DNA of 62,604 bases, from assembly GCA_947176745.1 (NCBI GenBank), contig CAMWRV010000007.1, positions 1 through 62,604 of the forward strand. Direction: 5' to 3'. Positions 52,501-58,723 of this stretch are shown one piece after another. The position numbers and the translations under genes were made by a program. Each line of letters begins with the position of its first letter. The first letter of the stretch is position 1. A model generated the notes under the pieces. The model was not told the origin of the DNA and did not search any database. It saw nothing but the letters and a program-made list of their open reading frames with translations. The stretch comes from an uncultured Muribaculaceae bacterium (GTDB taxonomy: Bacteria > Bacteroidota > Bacteroidia > Bacteroidales > Muribaculaceae).

Positions 52501-53877
52501 CTTCTTCTGTTTGTCGAGCGACGCCTGGACTGTCGTGTTCTGCACCTCAAACTCATTGTCGATCGATGTGGCCTCCGCAAAAGCCACATTGGCGGCTTCC
52601 TGCTGGGCCTTCACCTCTTCGATATGATCGGCCAGTGACGCGAGCGTCTTGATGGAGTTCGATCCGTTCTCTCCCATGTCTTTGAACATCGGGGAGAGCA
52701 CAGCCATTCCCCCGGCTTTCTTAAGCGTCTCAAGAAGCTCGATCACGGCGGCGTTCATGTCGGTGCGGACCAGATCGGAGAATTCCTTCACGTCGAGTCC
52801 GGCCACTTTTGCGTATTTGGCCGGATCCTGAAGCAGCCTTACTATCACCTGCTGCAGTGCCGTCGACGATGCCTCCACCGCCTGATTGCTCGAATCGAGC
52901 ACCGCGCCGAACGCCATGATCTGCTGCACGGTCATTCCGGCCTGTGCGCCGACGCCGCCCATGCGGCTCGCGAACTCGGCCAGATATGGAGCGGAGGCGG
53001 CACAGTTCTGAGAAAGCTCGTTGATCACTGAACCGACCGACAGCAGTGCTTTCTCGGTGCCGAGACGCTTCTCGTCGCCGAATACGCCGGTGAGTTTCGA
53101 GAGTGTCAGAGTCGCGCCGTCGCCGAGGTCGTCGAGTGCGACGTTGATCTTGTCGGCGGCACGCACAAAACCGAGCACATCCTCGCGCGATGTCTTTCCG
53201 AGGCGTCCGGCTTCCTGTGCCAGCCGGTTCAGTTCCTCGCGCGAGGTGCGCGTGTCGATCTTGAGAAAGTCGCTGTTGAGCGCGTCGACGTCCTGCTCCG
53301 ACATGCCGGTGTATTTGCGCACGTTGGCCATCTCCTGATGCATCGAGGCGTAGGCATCTGCTGCCTCCCGGCTCACCGACATGAGCCGCGTGACGTACTG
53401 GGCGGCCATGGCGTAGCCGGCCACAATGGCCGTCTGCCATTTGCGGAATACGTCGCGGAGCGTCTGTGTCTCCTCGCGCTGTGCGCGGAGTGCGGCGTTG
53501 ACCGAGTCGATCTGCGCGCGGACGCGCCTGATCAGTTCTGCCTGCCGGTTCCATTGCTCCGAACCTCGTTCCATCCCCTCCAGCTCGCGTGTCAGATAGC
53601 GGAGTGTGGCGCGGAGATCCTTCAGGCTCGCTTTGTCGAGCATCTGGAGCGTCTGGCCGAAATATTCGGCACTGCTCTGCAGCCGCCGCATCTCGTTCTG
53701 CAGGGCGCGGATTTCGCGGGCTTTCTTCTGCGCCCCCTTCTTGTCGCCGGCCTCGGCCAGCCGGTCCATCTCCTTGCGGGCTTCTTCGGTCCGCTTACGG
53801 AGATCGTCAAGCTCTTTGCGGGCGTTCCTGCCGTTGACGATCAGTTCGACCGACGCCCTGGTCGTAATGTCTGCCAT
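49513..53877 (-). CDS. Phage tail tape measure protein
   Basis: A 1454-aa protein, the longest in the phage. The N-terminal ~170 residues form coiled coil (KELDDLRKRTEEARKEMDRLAEAG). A TP901-type core follows (SREAADAYASMHQEMANVRKYTGMSEQDVDALNSDFLKI...GKTSREDVLGFVRAADKINVALDDL...GVGAQAGMTVQQIMAFGAVLDSSNQ). There are hydrophobic stretches near 550 (IATKTAAAMEAGWN) and near 1290. Long charged helices span 720-1150. It sets tail length; at about 0.15 nm per residue it predicts a tail near 200 nm, consistent with a siphovirus. Confidence 0.93.
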   Translation of the reverse strand: MADITTRASVELIVNGRNARKELDDLRKRTEEARKEMDRLAEAGDKKGAQKKAREIRALQNEMRRLQSSAEYFGQTLQMLDKASLKDLRATLRYLTRELEGMERGSEQWNRQAELIRRVRAQIDSVNAALRAQREETQTLRDVFRKWQTAIVAGYAMAAQYVTRLMSVSREAADAYASMHQEMANVRKYTGMSEQDVDALNSDFLKIDTRTSREELNRLAQEAGRLGKTSREDVLGFVRAADKINVALDDLGDGATLTLSKLTGVFGDEKRLGTEKALLSVGSVINELSQNCAASAPYLAEFASRMGGVGAQAGMTVQQIMAFGAVLDSSNQAVEASSTALQQVIVRLLQDPAKYAKVAGLDVKEFSDLVRTDMNAAVIELLETLKKAGGMAVLSPMFKDMGENGSNSIKTLASLADHIEEVKAQQEAANVAFAEATSIDNEFEVQNTTVQASLDKQKKRIAELRVELGEKLLPAVRLANSSAEVSLKVMNATIGFISEHKAALASLVAALVLYRVAVSAVTIATKTAAAMEAGWNVIRNTGRVITVACSYAYYTLTGNIKKATAAQRMFNKAFNSSVWGVVITLISLAVAELISYISKTNKARETERERAKEARKYAEEAEDYSKRAAELCAEETRKLKSLYEAATDETRAREARVDAAKKLIATYPETFSNFNTEQIMIGKARKAYDDLTASILRNAQAKAAAEIVRENEKEILMLQNERDEYSLERKEASAERDKIRARNRASDARASSAAETMTGAIAMSGSPASFARESTAAADERVREATAEMNSRQEKINIKRNANNKLIARFKDNSTFEAEFTRNTGIEVEDPEEDPNPYTSKTLSEKERKKAEAAARRAAAKARKEFKEELNSVKGDWEAADAGNIAEYSQGLKSWTEFLTEKHRLQEKFYDDQMAVFERHNLQEDEDYQELLKKKEQLNADWLKRKTAMTVDDAKLAQKAEEVQAQIDFSTPGNALFQKEEALQIRLFDIRIKYLRKMREAYNRDSEEYHNLSVQITEAEQQEKLRLGKRYAELVAKYSTEYQKKSAKEQLDYQIQMLTVLQQTGQLSMKDYMKAVAALRKETIEDQLPESARKTESAENADSRAMKKDLETIKANFDARLMTEEEYLKARDRIEDYYQKRALERARQSADGFGAMAIEIYQAFKALAEDGDDNMWSKIGNAAQATYALISAAMSAYSEYSQAELDLQVARVEKRYDREYALAEGNVYKQKQAEKKKQKEIAKAKNDANRKQFAMSVISAVAQTAMNAISAYGAGLQVGGPAGLVLAPIAAAMAIAAGMIQIATLRKQQQASEAQGYMQGGFTPKGRRDEPVGVVHAGEWVAPQEMVNSPATRPIINMLENARRNNRTPSISHADVSAAISAPAAAARAASRPVVIESPAQQPQQPDPALASTLDRLNERLSQPFVTVNTVTGDHGYRQAEEEYDRLMRNKSFR

Positions 53878-53957
53878 AAATGTCTTTGTTGATTCATGGC
53901 GAAGTTATGTCAGAGGCCGGGCAGAAAAAAAGACAACCCAAGGGGGCTGTCCTGATC

Positions 53958-54311
53958 TCAGTTTTGTGATATGTCTTTAAGAAGATCCGGCTCCGGAGAG
54001 GGAGCCTCATCGCTTTGCTCCTGCGCGGTAATCCGCTCGAGAACGGCTATGAGCCGATCGTTCTCTTCGGTCTCGGCTTTTAGCCGCTCATATTCGCGCT
54101 CCCGGGCTTTCTCCTCCTCGATCTCTTGTGTCAGACGGTCGATTCTTTCGCGGATCTGCTGCATTTTCTGCTGGGTGGCCGGGGAAATCACCAGCTGCTC
54201 CTCCGCGCGGTCGACTTCTTTTTCGGCAGTATCTCCGGATGCGGAACAAAGTTTGCCGACGGCTATGACTATGAACGTTATGAGTATGAGGATCGACAAT
54301 GATGTGAGCAT
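53958..54311 (-). CDS. Membrane-anchored coiled-coil protein
   Basis: A 117-aa protein (MLTSLSILILITFIVIAVGKLCSASG) with one N-terminal membrane segment and a ~70-residue coiled coil (QQKMQQIRERIDRLTQEIEEEKAREREYERLKAETEENDRL). This is the form of an i-spanin or Rz-like protein. Its place between the tape measure gene and duplicated module copy 2 could also indicate a tail-assembly chaperone role. No clear homologue is recognised. Confidence 0.6.
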   Translation of the reverse strand: MLTSLSILILITFIVIAVGKLCSASGDTAEKEVDRAEEQLVISPATQQKMQQIRERIDRLTQEIEEEKAREREYERLKAETEENDRLIAVLERITAQEQSDEAPSPEPDLLKDISQN

Positions 54312-54511
54312 ATCTATCAGATTTGAGTGTCAGTAATTGCAGTTGTGTAATGTCCCCGGTCTGTGCGTAACGTTCCGGTCTCGACAAAGATACGCATTTA
54401 TTTCAACATATGACAGTGTTCCGGCCACAGTTTTTTATCTGAAACCGAATACCGGGCCGCGCTTCACAGCGCAGTCCGGTCGGGTTGTCTTAAAAAATGT
54501 GTTGTCTGTTT

Positions 54512-54859
54512 TCAGTAGGGCACTTCCTCGATGTGTGGCGAGAACATGCCGGTGTCTGTGGTCTGCTGTCGGCTGAGGCGCTCGTGCAGCAGCTCGAGAT
54601 CGGTCTCCGACTTGTGGAAGGCACGGTAGAGTTTGCGGAGTATGTAGAGATAGAACCTGCGCTCGGAGTCTGCCGGGTGTTTGCCCGAGATCATGGCGTC
54701 GGTGACTATCATCACTGCCTCGGCCAGCGCGTCGGCGATCTCTTCGGAACTGTGGGGACTGAGTGCCTCCATGACGAGGCTCATGTCGTATGCGGGGAGA
54801 AGATGGTCAGGATGCGTGTCGGGCACAATTGCCGGAAATGTCGGGCGGCTGTCGTTCAT
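54512..54859 (-). CDS. 115-residue helical phage protein (copy 2)
   Basis: Same as copy 1 (40100-40447) except that the last residue is Tyr. It overlaps the membrane-protein stop by four bases. Near-identical protein sequence beside divergent non-coding arms shows that the duplication is recent or gene-converted in the coding part. Unknown function. Confidence 0.8.
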   Translation of the reverse strand: MNDSRPTFPAIVPDTHPDHLLPAYDMSLVMEALSPHSSEEIADALAEAVMIVTDAMISGKHPADSERRFYLYILRKLYRAFHKSETDLELLHERLSRQQTTDTGMFSPHIEEVPY

Positions 54860-55089
54860 CGCGCGCCTCCTTTCTCCGGAGATGTTCCGGCCAGAGTTCG
54901 GATGGCGCAGAGCGCGACGAACGCTCCGGCATACATCAGCGGATCAGATCCGGCGGCGGTGCCGGCATAGCATACAGCCGCCCCGATGGCGGCGATGGTC
55001 ACGCGCATCGATGCGATACGCTCCACTGTTCTCTTTACGGTTCCGGAAATTGAGGGCGTTCCGGTAGCCCTGATCTCGATGGTTTTCAT
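54856..55089 (-). CDS. Small two-helix membrane protein (copy 2)
   Basis: A 77-aa protein (MKTIEIRATGTPSISGTVKR), differing from copy 1 in two positions (Ala9 to Thr, Lys20 to Arg). The ATG at 55095 in the R1 arm (ATG GCA ATG) could add Met-Ala. Two hydrophobic segments and a basic C-terminus. It heads the leftward tail region and is preceded by the R2:R1 stem that hides its start codon. Confidence 0.8.
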   Translation of the reverse strand: MKTIEIRATGTPSISGTVKRTVERIASMRVTIAAIGAAVCYAGTAAGSDPLMYAGAFVALCAIRTLAGTSPEKGGAR

Positions 55090-55090
55090 T

Positions 55091-55198
55091 GCCATTAGAT
55101 ATTTTCGCGATTAGACAGAAAAACGGCTGTCATATCCCGTTCGCGAAAACATCTAATGGCCCACTCCGAAGAGCAAGTTTATTTGGATATGACAGCCG
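55091..55198 (-). promoter_or_regulatory. Nested structured leader (R2/R1 and B2/B1 arms), copy 2
   Basis: Plus-strand coordinates: R1 55091-55110, B1 55124-55137, R2 55140-55160, B2 55185-55198. R1/R2 pair over 20 bp with one G-U. B1/B2 are identical to copy 1, 14 bp. The R arms differ from copy 1 at 7-8 positions, but all changes are matched on the opposite arm. Confidence 0.75.
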
Positions 55199-55220
55199 TA
55201 GCTGGTATATGTACGGACAT

Positions 55221-55292
55221 AAAAAAAGCCCGTCTGTATGTCGAGCAATAACCGATGCCCAGCGGAATGGATCAACCATCAAATGTTTTCGC
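55221..55292 (-). ncRNA. Predicted ~72-nt promoter-proximal RNA, copy 2
   Basis: Starts near 55292 from the promoter at 55327-55297 and ends at a seven-T run at 55227-55221. Its 5' end (R3, GCGAAAACAUUUGAUGG) is complementary to copy 2's R2 arm with two mismatches. The short 5' hairpin is ATGG/CCAT here instead of AGGTG/CACCT, again a paired change. Confidence 0.6.
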
Positions 55293-55296
55293 ACTG

Positions 55297-55327
55297 CAAA
55301 TTTAATCTAAAATATCGACAGTACCAA
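55297..55327 (-). promoter_or_regulatory. Promoter of duplicated module copy 2 and probably of the tail operon
   Basis: Minus strand TTG at 55327-55325, 20 bp, TAAATTTG at 55304-55297. Confidence 0.75.
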
Positions 55328-55445
55328 AAGAAATCCTATTTTTTCAATTGTAAATATCGTCGTGGCCGGAGTCGGGAACAATGACGTTACTTACAACTTA
55401 TCAATGAATAATATATTGAATTATGTAAAAATATAACAGTAATAA

Positions 55446-55477
55446 TTTGGTAAATATAAACATTTTTATTATCTTTG
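55446..55477 (+). promoter_or_regulatory. Promoter of cassettes 3 and 4
   Basis: TTTG at 55446-55449, 20 bp, TATCTTTG at 55470-55477, the same -7 as cassette 1. Confidence 0.8.
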
Positions 55478-55511
55478 TAATATCAAAAGGAAAGGAGGTG
55501 TAAATGATGAA

Positions 55512-55640
55512 ATGACTAAGGAAGAAAAAAGATTGATCGCAAAAGCTCTTCGATATCTGGAAATTATGGAAGCCACCGGCGATCAATCTTTAAACAATGA
55601 GATTCAAGGAATTCTCTTCGAATTATTAAGCAGAAAGTGA
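55512..55640 (+). CDS. Small cassette protein (cassette 3, type A), 42 aa
   Basis: Encodes MTKEEKRLIAKALRYLEIME... ending IQGILFELLSRK, helical. It is preceded by AAAGGAGGTG and the frame ATG ATG AAA TGA whose stop overlaps this start, exactly as in cassette 1. A GCCCCCGG/CCGGGGGC hairpin (55648-55670) follows, then the DUF5053-like gene. Confidence 0.6.
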   Translation: MTKEEKRLIAKALRYLEIMEATGDQSLNNEIQGILFELLSRK

Positions 55641-55686
55641 TTAACCTGCCCCCGGAATCCCACCGGGGGCAAAATTACCAAAAAAT

Positions 55687-56022
55687 ATGTACTTAGGCAA
55701 AGCAAAAATAAAAAATCCGGAAGAATATGAGAAACTCAGGGCGATGGATCTTGTGGACAAAGCAGGCGCCGTGGACATTGCTTTTTCCGAGCTCTGCGGT
55801 TTGATAAACAAAACCCAGTTCGCAGACCAGTATTTCAACCGTTCGCATGCATGGCTGTCGCAAAAATTACACGGCTGTCTGGTTCTGGACAGGAAGAAGG
55901 CATTCACGGAAAAGGAATACCATCAGCTCGCGGAAGCATTCCGGCACATCGCCCGGCGTCTTGAGGCGCACGCCGACGAGATCGATGCCGCCGCCATGGA
56001 CGCGCCCGATGACAGCGAATAG
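55687..56022 (+). CDS. DUF5053-like short phage protein (cassette 3, long type)
   Basis: A 111-aa paralogue (MYLGKAKIKNPEEYEKLRAM). It has the core LCGLINKTQFADQYFNRSHAWLSQKLHG and the shared tail EAFRHIARRLEAHADEIDAAAMDAPDD. The 5' half differs from the other long copies while the 3' ~95 bp are nearly the same, so the genes look mosaic. Confidence 0.75.
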   Translation: MYLGKAKIKNPEEYEKLRAMDLVDKAGAVDIAFSELCGLINKTQFADQYFNRSHAWLSQKLHGCLVLDRKKAFTEKEYHQLAEAFRHIARRLEAHADEIDAAAMDAPDDSE

Positions 56023-56062
56023 AATCCTGCGGCACGAAACAATAAAAGAGGCGTAAGATGAA

Positions 56063-56187
56063 ATGACAAAAAAGAAAGATTGATTAGAATCATTTTCAGG
56101 AAGTTGGCACTAATTGAAACGAAATCTAACCAATCAAGGATAAGAAAGATCGAAGGTTTGTTATACAACCTGCTTAACACAGATTAA
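56063..56187 (+). pseudogene. Small cassette gene of cassette 4 needing a -1 frameshift
   Basis: Starts with the ATG AAA TGA leader overlap seen in cassettes 1 and 3, then ATG ACA AAA AAG AAA GAT TGA, which stops after six codons. A -1 shift at A_AAA_AAG (56068-56074) gives a 41-residue product (MTKKERLIRIIFRKLALIE... ending GLLYNLLNTD) that aligns with its homologues. It is either a frameshift mutant or a programmed -1 site. The ribosome-binding site is weaker (AAGAGGCG). Confidence 0.55.
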
Positions 56188-56238
56188 CCAACGCCCCCGG
56201 AACTCTCCGGGGGCAAAATTACAATAATTTTCTGATAT

Positions 56239-56574
56239 ATGTATTTGGGAACACGTAAAATATTCAATCCTCAGAAACATGAGGAACACCGCAGACAATG
56301 CATCATCGACAAAATAGGCGCTACGGAAGTCGCCTTTTCCGAACTCGAAGGTCTTATCAATAAGTCAGAACTCGCGTCTCAGTATTTCGGCAAAACGAGG
56401 GCTTGGCTGTCACAGAAAATCAATGGCTGCATGGTTCTGAACCGCAAGAAGTCGTTTACCGAGGAGGAATACCACCAGCTGGCCGAGGCATTCCGGCACA
56501 TCGCCCGGCGTCTTGACGCGCACGCCGACGAGATCGATGCCGCCGCCATGGACGCGCCCGATGACGGCGAATGA
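56239..56574 (+). CDS. DUF5053-like short phage protein (cassette 4, long type)
   Basis: A 111-aa paralogue (MYLGTRKIFNPQKHEEHRRQ) with core LEGLINKSELASQYFGKTRAWLSQKING and the same helical tail as cassettes 1 and 3. It follows a GCCCCCGGA/TCCGGGGGC hairpin at 56193-56214. There is no separate promoter, so it is probably transcribed with cassette 3. Confidence 0.75.
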   Translation: MYLGTRKIFNPQKHEEHRRQCIIDKIGATEVAFSELEGLINKSELASQYFGKTRAWLSQKINGCMVLNRKKSFTEEEYHQLAEAFRHIARRLDAHADEIDAAAMDAPDDGE

Positions 56575-56599
56575 CCTCGCTGCCCGCATGAAACATACA

Positions 56600-56668
56600 G
56601 TCCGGCACGCCTCAAGCGTCGCCGGGCTTTACAATTAAAAAGCGCGGAAGCCAGCAGACTCCCGCGCT
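56600..56668. terminator. Paired terminators between convergent cassettes 4 and 6
   Basis: Plus-strand stem CCGGC/GCCGG (56602-56625) followed by GCTTTAC serves cassette 4. Minus-strand stem GCGCGG/CCGCGC (56642-56667) followed by T-rich DNA serves cassette 6. Confidence 0.6.
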
Positions 56669-56719
56669 CCGACGTCCCCGGCGACGCCTTGTGTCAAAAA
56701 ATAGAACTATTCCGGGAAA

Positions 56720-56950
56720 TCATATCTTTTCTGCAACATCCCTGATCCGGTCAGAGAGATCGATAAGTGATTTTTTCAATTTTAAGCGCTCCTCTTCTGT
56801 AAAATCTGCCGGTTTGCCATTCCCGTTGACATCTGTCTGCGACATCTTGTGATGAAGCCACGAACGCGATTTGCCAAAATAATCTCTTGATATTCCGGCC
56901 CAGTTGACCAACATCAGGATCGGCGCGAGTTTCTTTCTCATTGCTTCCAT
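56720..56950 (-). CDS. DUF5053-like short phage protein (cassette 6, short type)
   Basis: A 76-aa protein from ATG 56950 (MEAMRKKLAPILMLVNWAGI) with core ISRDYFGKSRSWLHHKMSQTDVNGNGKPADFTEEE and a final helix. A longer reading from 57052 overlaps the small partner gene and runs through the CCCTCCCC/GGGGGAGGG hairpin, so it is rejected. Confidence 0.75.
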   Translation of the reverse strand: MEAMRKKLAPILMLVNWAGISRDYFGKSRSWLHHKMSQTDVNGNGKPADFTEEERLKLKKSLIDLSDRIRDVAEKI

Positions 56951-57002
56951 ATTGCCTTGTATTTTGAGTTGTAGGCCCTCCCCGGAGGGGGAGGGTCTTG
57001 TT

Positions 57003-57146
57003 TCAGTCTTCTGCGGTTTCCCGCTCTTTGAGGTCTTGGTAAATTGTATCAAGATACCATTCGAGTTCCAAGGATCTGTTGTGAGTGGAGTTTCTCAGAT
57101 TTCTGAGTCCTTGTATCAACTCCTTTTCTTTGTCAGTCAGTATCAT
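57003..57146 (-). CDS. Small cassette protein (cassette 6, type B), 47 aa
   Basis: Encodes MILTDKEKELIQGLRNLRNS... ending LKERETAED. It shares 'EKELI..LRN.R' with cassettes 2 and 5. It lies between its own promoter and the hairpin that precedes the short DUF5053-like gene. Helical; no known family. Confidence 0.6.
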   Translation of the reverse strand: MILTDKEKELIQGLRNLRNSTHNRSLELEWYLDTIYQDLKERETAED

Positions 57147-57167
57147 AGTTCTTATCTTTTGACAATG

Positions 57168-57198
57168 CAAATATAATAAACTTTTGTATAATACGCAA
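57168..57198 (-). promoter_or_regulatory. Promoter of cassette 6
   Basis: Minus strand TTG at 57198-57196, 20 bp, TATATTTG at 57175-57168. Confidence 0.8.
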
Positions 57199-57229
57199 GG
57201 TTTTTTATCATTTTTTCATCTGATGACCT

Positions 57230-57262
57230 AAAAAAGCGCGGAAGCCAGCAGACTCCCGCGCT
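57230..57262 (-). terminator. Terminator of cassette 5
   Basis: GCGCGG at 57236-57241 and CCGCGC at 57256-57261 with the same 14-base loop region as the terminator at 56642-56667, followed on the minus strand by TTTTTT. Confidence 0.75.
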
Positions 57263-57307
57263 CCGGCGCGAGCCCAGCGCGCCTGTTGTGTAATCAAAAG
57301 AGAGGGC

Positions 57308-57532
57308 TTAGAGTTCGTCGGCCGCCTCATCGATGCGGCGGGCAATATCATGCAGGGATTCCTTTAGCTTCTCGCGTTGCTCTTCGGTAAAATCACACGG
57401 ATTGCCGTTGCCGTCATATCCGTTGAGCCGCTGATATATCCACGCCCGAGAGAATCCGAAGTATTGTTTGGAGATGTAACCCCATTTTATCATCCATGAG
57501 AGGTCGCTGACTTTTTCCGGTAAATTTGCCAT
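57308..57532 (-). CDS. DUF5053-like short phage protein (cassette 5, short type)
   Basis: A 74-aa protein (MANLPEKVSDLSWMIKWGYI) with core ISKQYFGFSRAWIYQRLNGYDGNGNPCDFTEEQREKLKESLHDIARRID. It is the closest of the seven to the DUF5053 proteins I remember from Bacteroides phages. A CCCCTCCC/GGGAGGGG hairpin lies at 57550-57569, between it and its small partner. Confidence 0.78.
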   Translation of the reverse strand: MANLPEKVSDLSWMIKWGYISKQYFGFSRAWIYQRLNGYDGNGNPCDFTEEQREKLKESLHDIARRIDEAADEL

Positions 57533-57573
57533 ATAAAGAGTGTTTTGACCCCTCCCTTTCGGGAGGGGATCGG

Positions 57574-57714
57574 TTAGACTTCTGTTTCTTTTAACTCATC
57601 GACAAGTACATCGATATAGTTTTCAAGTGCGAGGGATGGATTGTGTCTTGCTCGTCTGTAATTTCTCAGAGCCTCAATCAACTCCCATTCTTTTTCAGTG
57701 ATTTCTTTTTTCAT
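57574..57714 (-). CDS. Small cassette protein (cassette 5, type B), 46 aa
   Basis: Encodes MKKEITEKEWELIEALRNYRR... ending DELKETEV. Shares 'ELI.ALRNYRR' with cassette 2. It starts 24 bp downstream of its -7 element and is followed by the hairpin and the short DUF5053-like gene. Confidence 0.65.
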   Translation of the reverse strand: MKKEITEKEWELIEALRNYRRARHNPSLALENYIDVLVDELKETEV

Positions 57715-57737
57715 TTCTCTCTCTTTTGATTACATTG

Positions 57738-57768
57738 CAAAGATAGTAATATTTATCTTACTATGCAA
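57738..57768 (-). promoter_or_regulatory. Promoter of cassette 5
   Basis: Minus strand TTG at 57768-57766, 20 bp, TATCTTTG at 57745-57738. Confidence 0.8.
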
Positions 57769-57799
57769 GTTTTTTATCATTTTTTTCATCTGATGACAG

Positions 57800-57837
57800 A
57801 AAAAAAAGACAGGTCACGCATCGCTGCGGAACCTGTC
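57800..57837 (-). terminator. Terminator of the replication operon
   Basis: GACAGGT at 57808-57814 pairs with ACCTGTC at 57831-57837 with a partly paired inner loop. On the minus strand eight T follow. Confidence 0.75.
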
Positions 57838-57930
57838 GGCTTACCTGTGAAACTAACTTAAAAACCTAAAAAATCTACTGCCAAATCACAATTAACGAGT
57901 GTGTGTTTTTCTATGCTTTATGGCGGATTG

Positions 57931-58101
57931 TTAATGATCATTCTGATTATGTTGATACTTTTTTCTTATTGCTGACTTATATTCTCCGGAGTCGAGACTG
58001 TCGGCGAAGCGGCGGCAGGTGTCGCATGGCACGATCGCGAACCTGCATGACATCTCTCCTTCCGGTTGTTTATGGTGCGGACCACCGTGAAATGACGGCA
58101 T
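57931..58101 (-). CDS. Small protein at the end of the replication operon
   Basis: A 56-aa protein (MPSFHGGPHHKQPEGEMSCRF) with a CDTC motif (VPCDTCRRFADSL) and a basic end, so a small zinc-binding protein is possible. The start at 58101 is 26 bp beyond the original primase stop; an ATG at 58149 would overlap it. Low-evidence call, supported by position ahead of the terminator. Confidence 0.4.
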   Translation of the reverse strand: MPSFHGGPHHKQPEGEMSCRFAIVPCDTCRRFADSLDSGEYKSAIRKKYQHNQNDH

Positions 58102-58126
58102 CAGGCGCACCGGGATCTGTCGCGCG

Positions 58127-58507
58127 TCACCATGGTTGCGACATTGCAAATCCGTCGGTTGCGATAGTCCAGTATTCGGTGCTGTTCGACTTGTACGACT
58201 CTCCGATGAACGTTTGGCCCGGATGCGCGGCCCTCCATTCAGAGAACCTCACATTGTCTTTATTCTTCGAATTCGGGTTCAGATGGTATCCTTTGAACCT
58301 ACAAAACGCTATCATGCGGTTCTTGAAATCATGCGGTCTGATCGACTCTTTGGCCGACGGGAACTTTTCATGATATTTCGATGTCAGTTCCTTGCGCGAT
58401 ATTCTGGTGTTGATGACCCCGTTCGAGAGATCGAACAGAGTCTCGGCCCACATGAGGAACGCTTCGCCCATGGTCTGGCGCAATGCCCGACGTTCGAGCT
58501 GCTCCAT
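58127..58507 (-). pseudogene. Displaced C-terminal fragment of the primase-helicase
   Basis: A 126-codon frame beginning MEQLERRALRQTMGEAFLMW, repeating the last part of the upstream gene. It continues with the apparently original C-terminus (YHLNPNSKNKDNVRFSEWRA...GFAMSQPW). It arose from a 218-bp tandem duplication. It could be translated alone from its internal ATG. Confidence 0.75.
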
Positions 58508-58723
58508 CCTTTGAACCTACAAAACGCTATCATGCGGTTCTTGAAATCATGCGGTCTGATCGACTCTTTGGCCGACGGGAACTTTTCATGATATTTCGAT
58601 GTCAGTTCCTTGCGCGATATTCTGGTGTTGATGACCCCGTTCGAGAGATCGAACAGAGTCTCGGCCCACATGAGGAACGCTTCGCCCATGGTCTGGCGCA
58701 ATGCCCGACGTTCGAGCTGCTCC
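58288..58723. repeat. 218-bp perfect tandem duplication
   Basis: Two identical units, 58288-58505 and 58506-58723, with ATC at the junctions. The unit length is not a multiple of three, so the second copy is out of frame in the primase gene. Confidence 0.95.

Larger units (their letters stand above)
54448..55327 (-). repeat. Duplicated riboregulated membrane-gene module, copy 2
   Basis: Second copy of 40035-40919. The protein genes are almost identical and the text AAGCCCGTCTGTATGTCGAG and CAATAACCGATGC is the same. The R1, R2 and R3 arms differ in a coordinated way. The downstream hairpin lacks the T run of copy 1, so transcription probably continues into the tail genes. Confidence 0.9.

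Noticed and set aside
55091..55198. Retron-type msr/msd because of nested inverted repeats
   Set aside because: No reverse transcriptase is encoded nearby and the arms flank a start codon.
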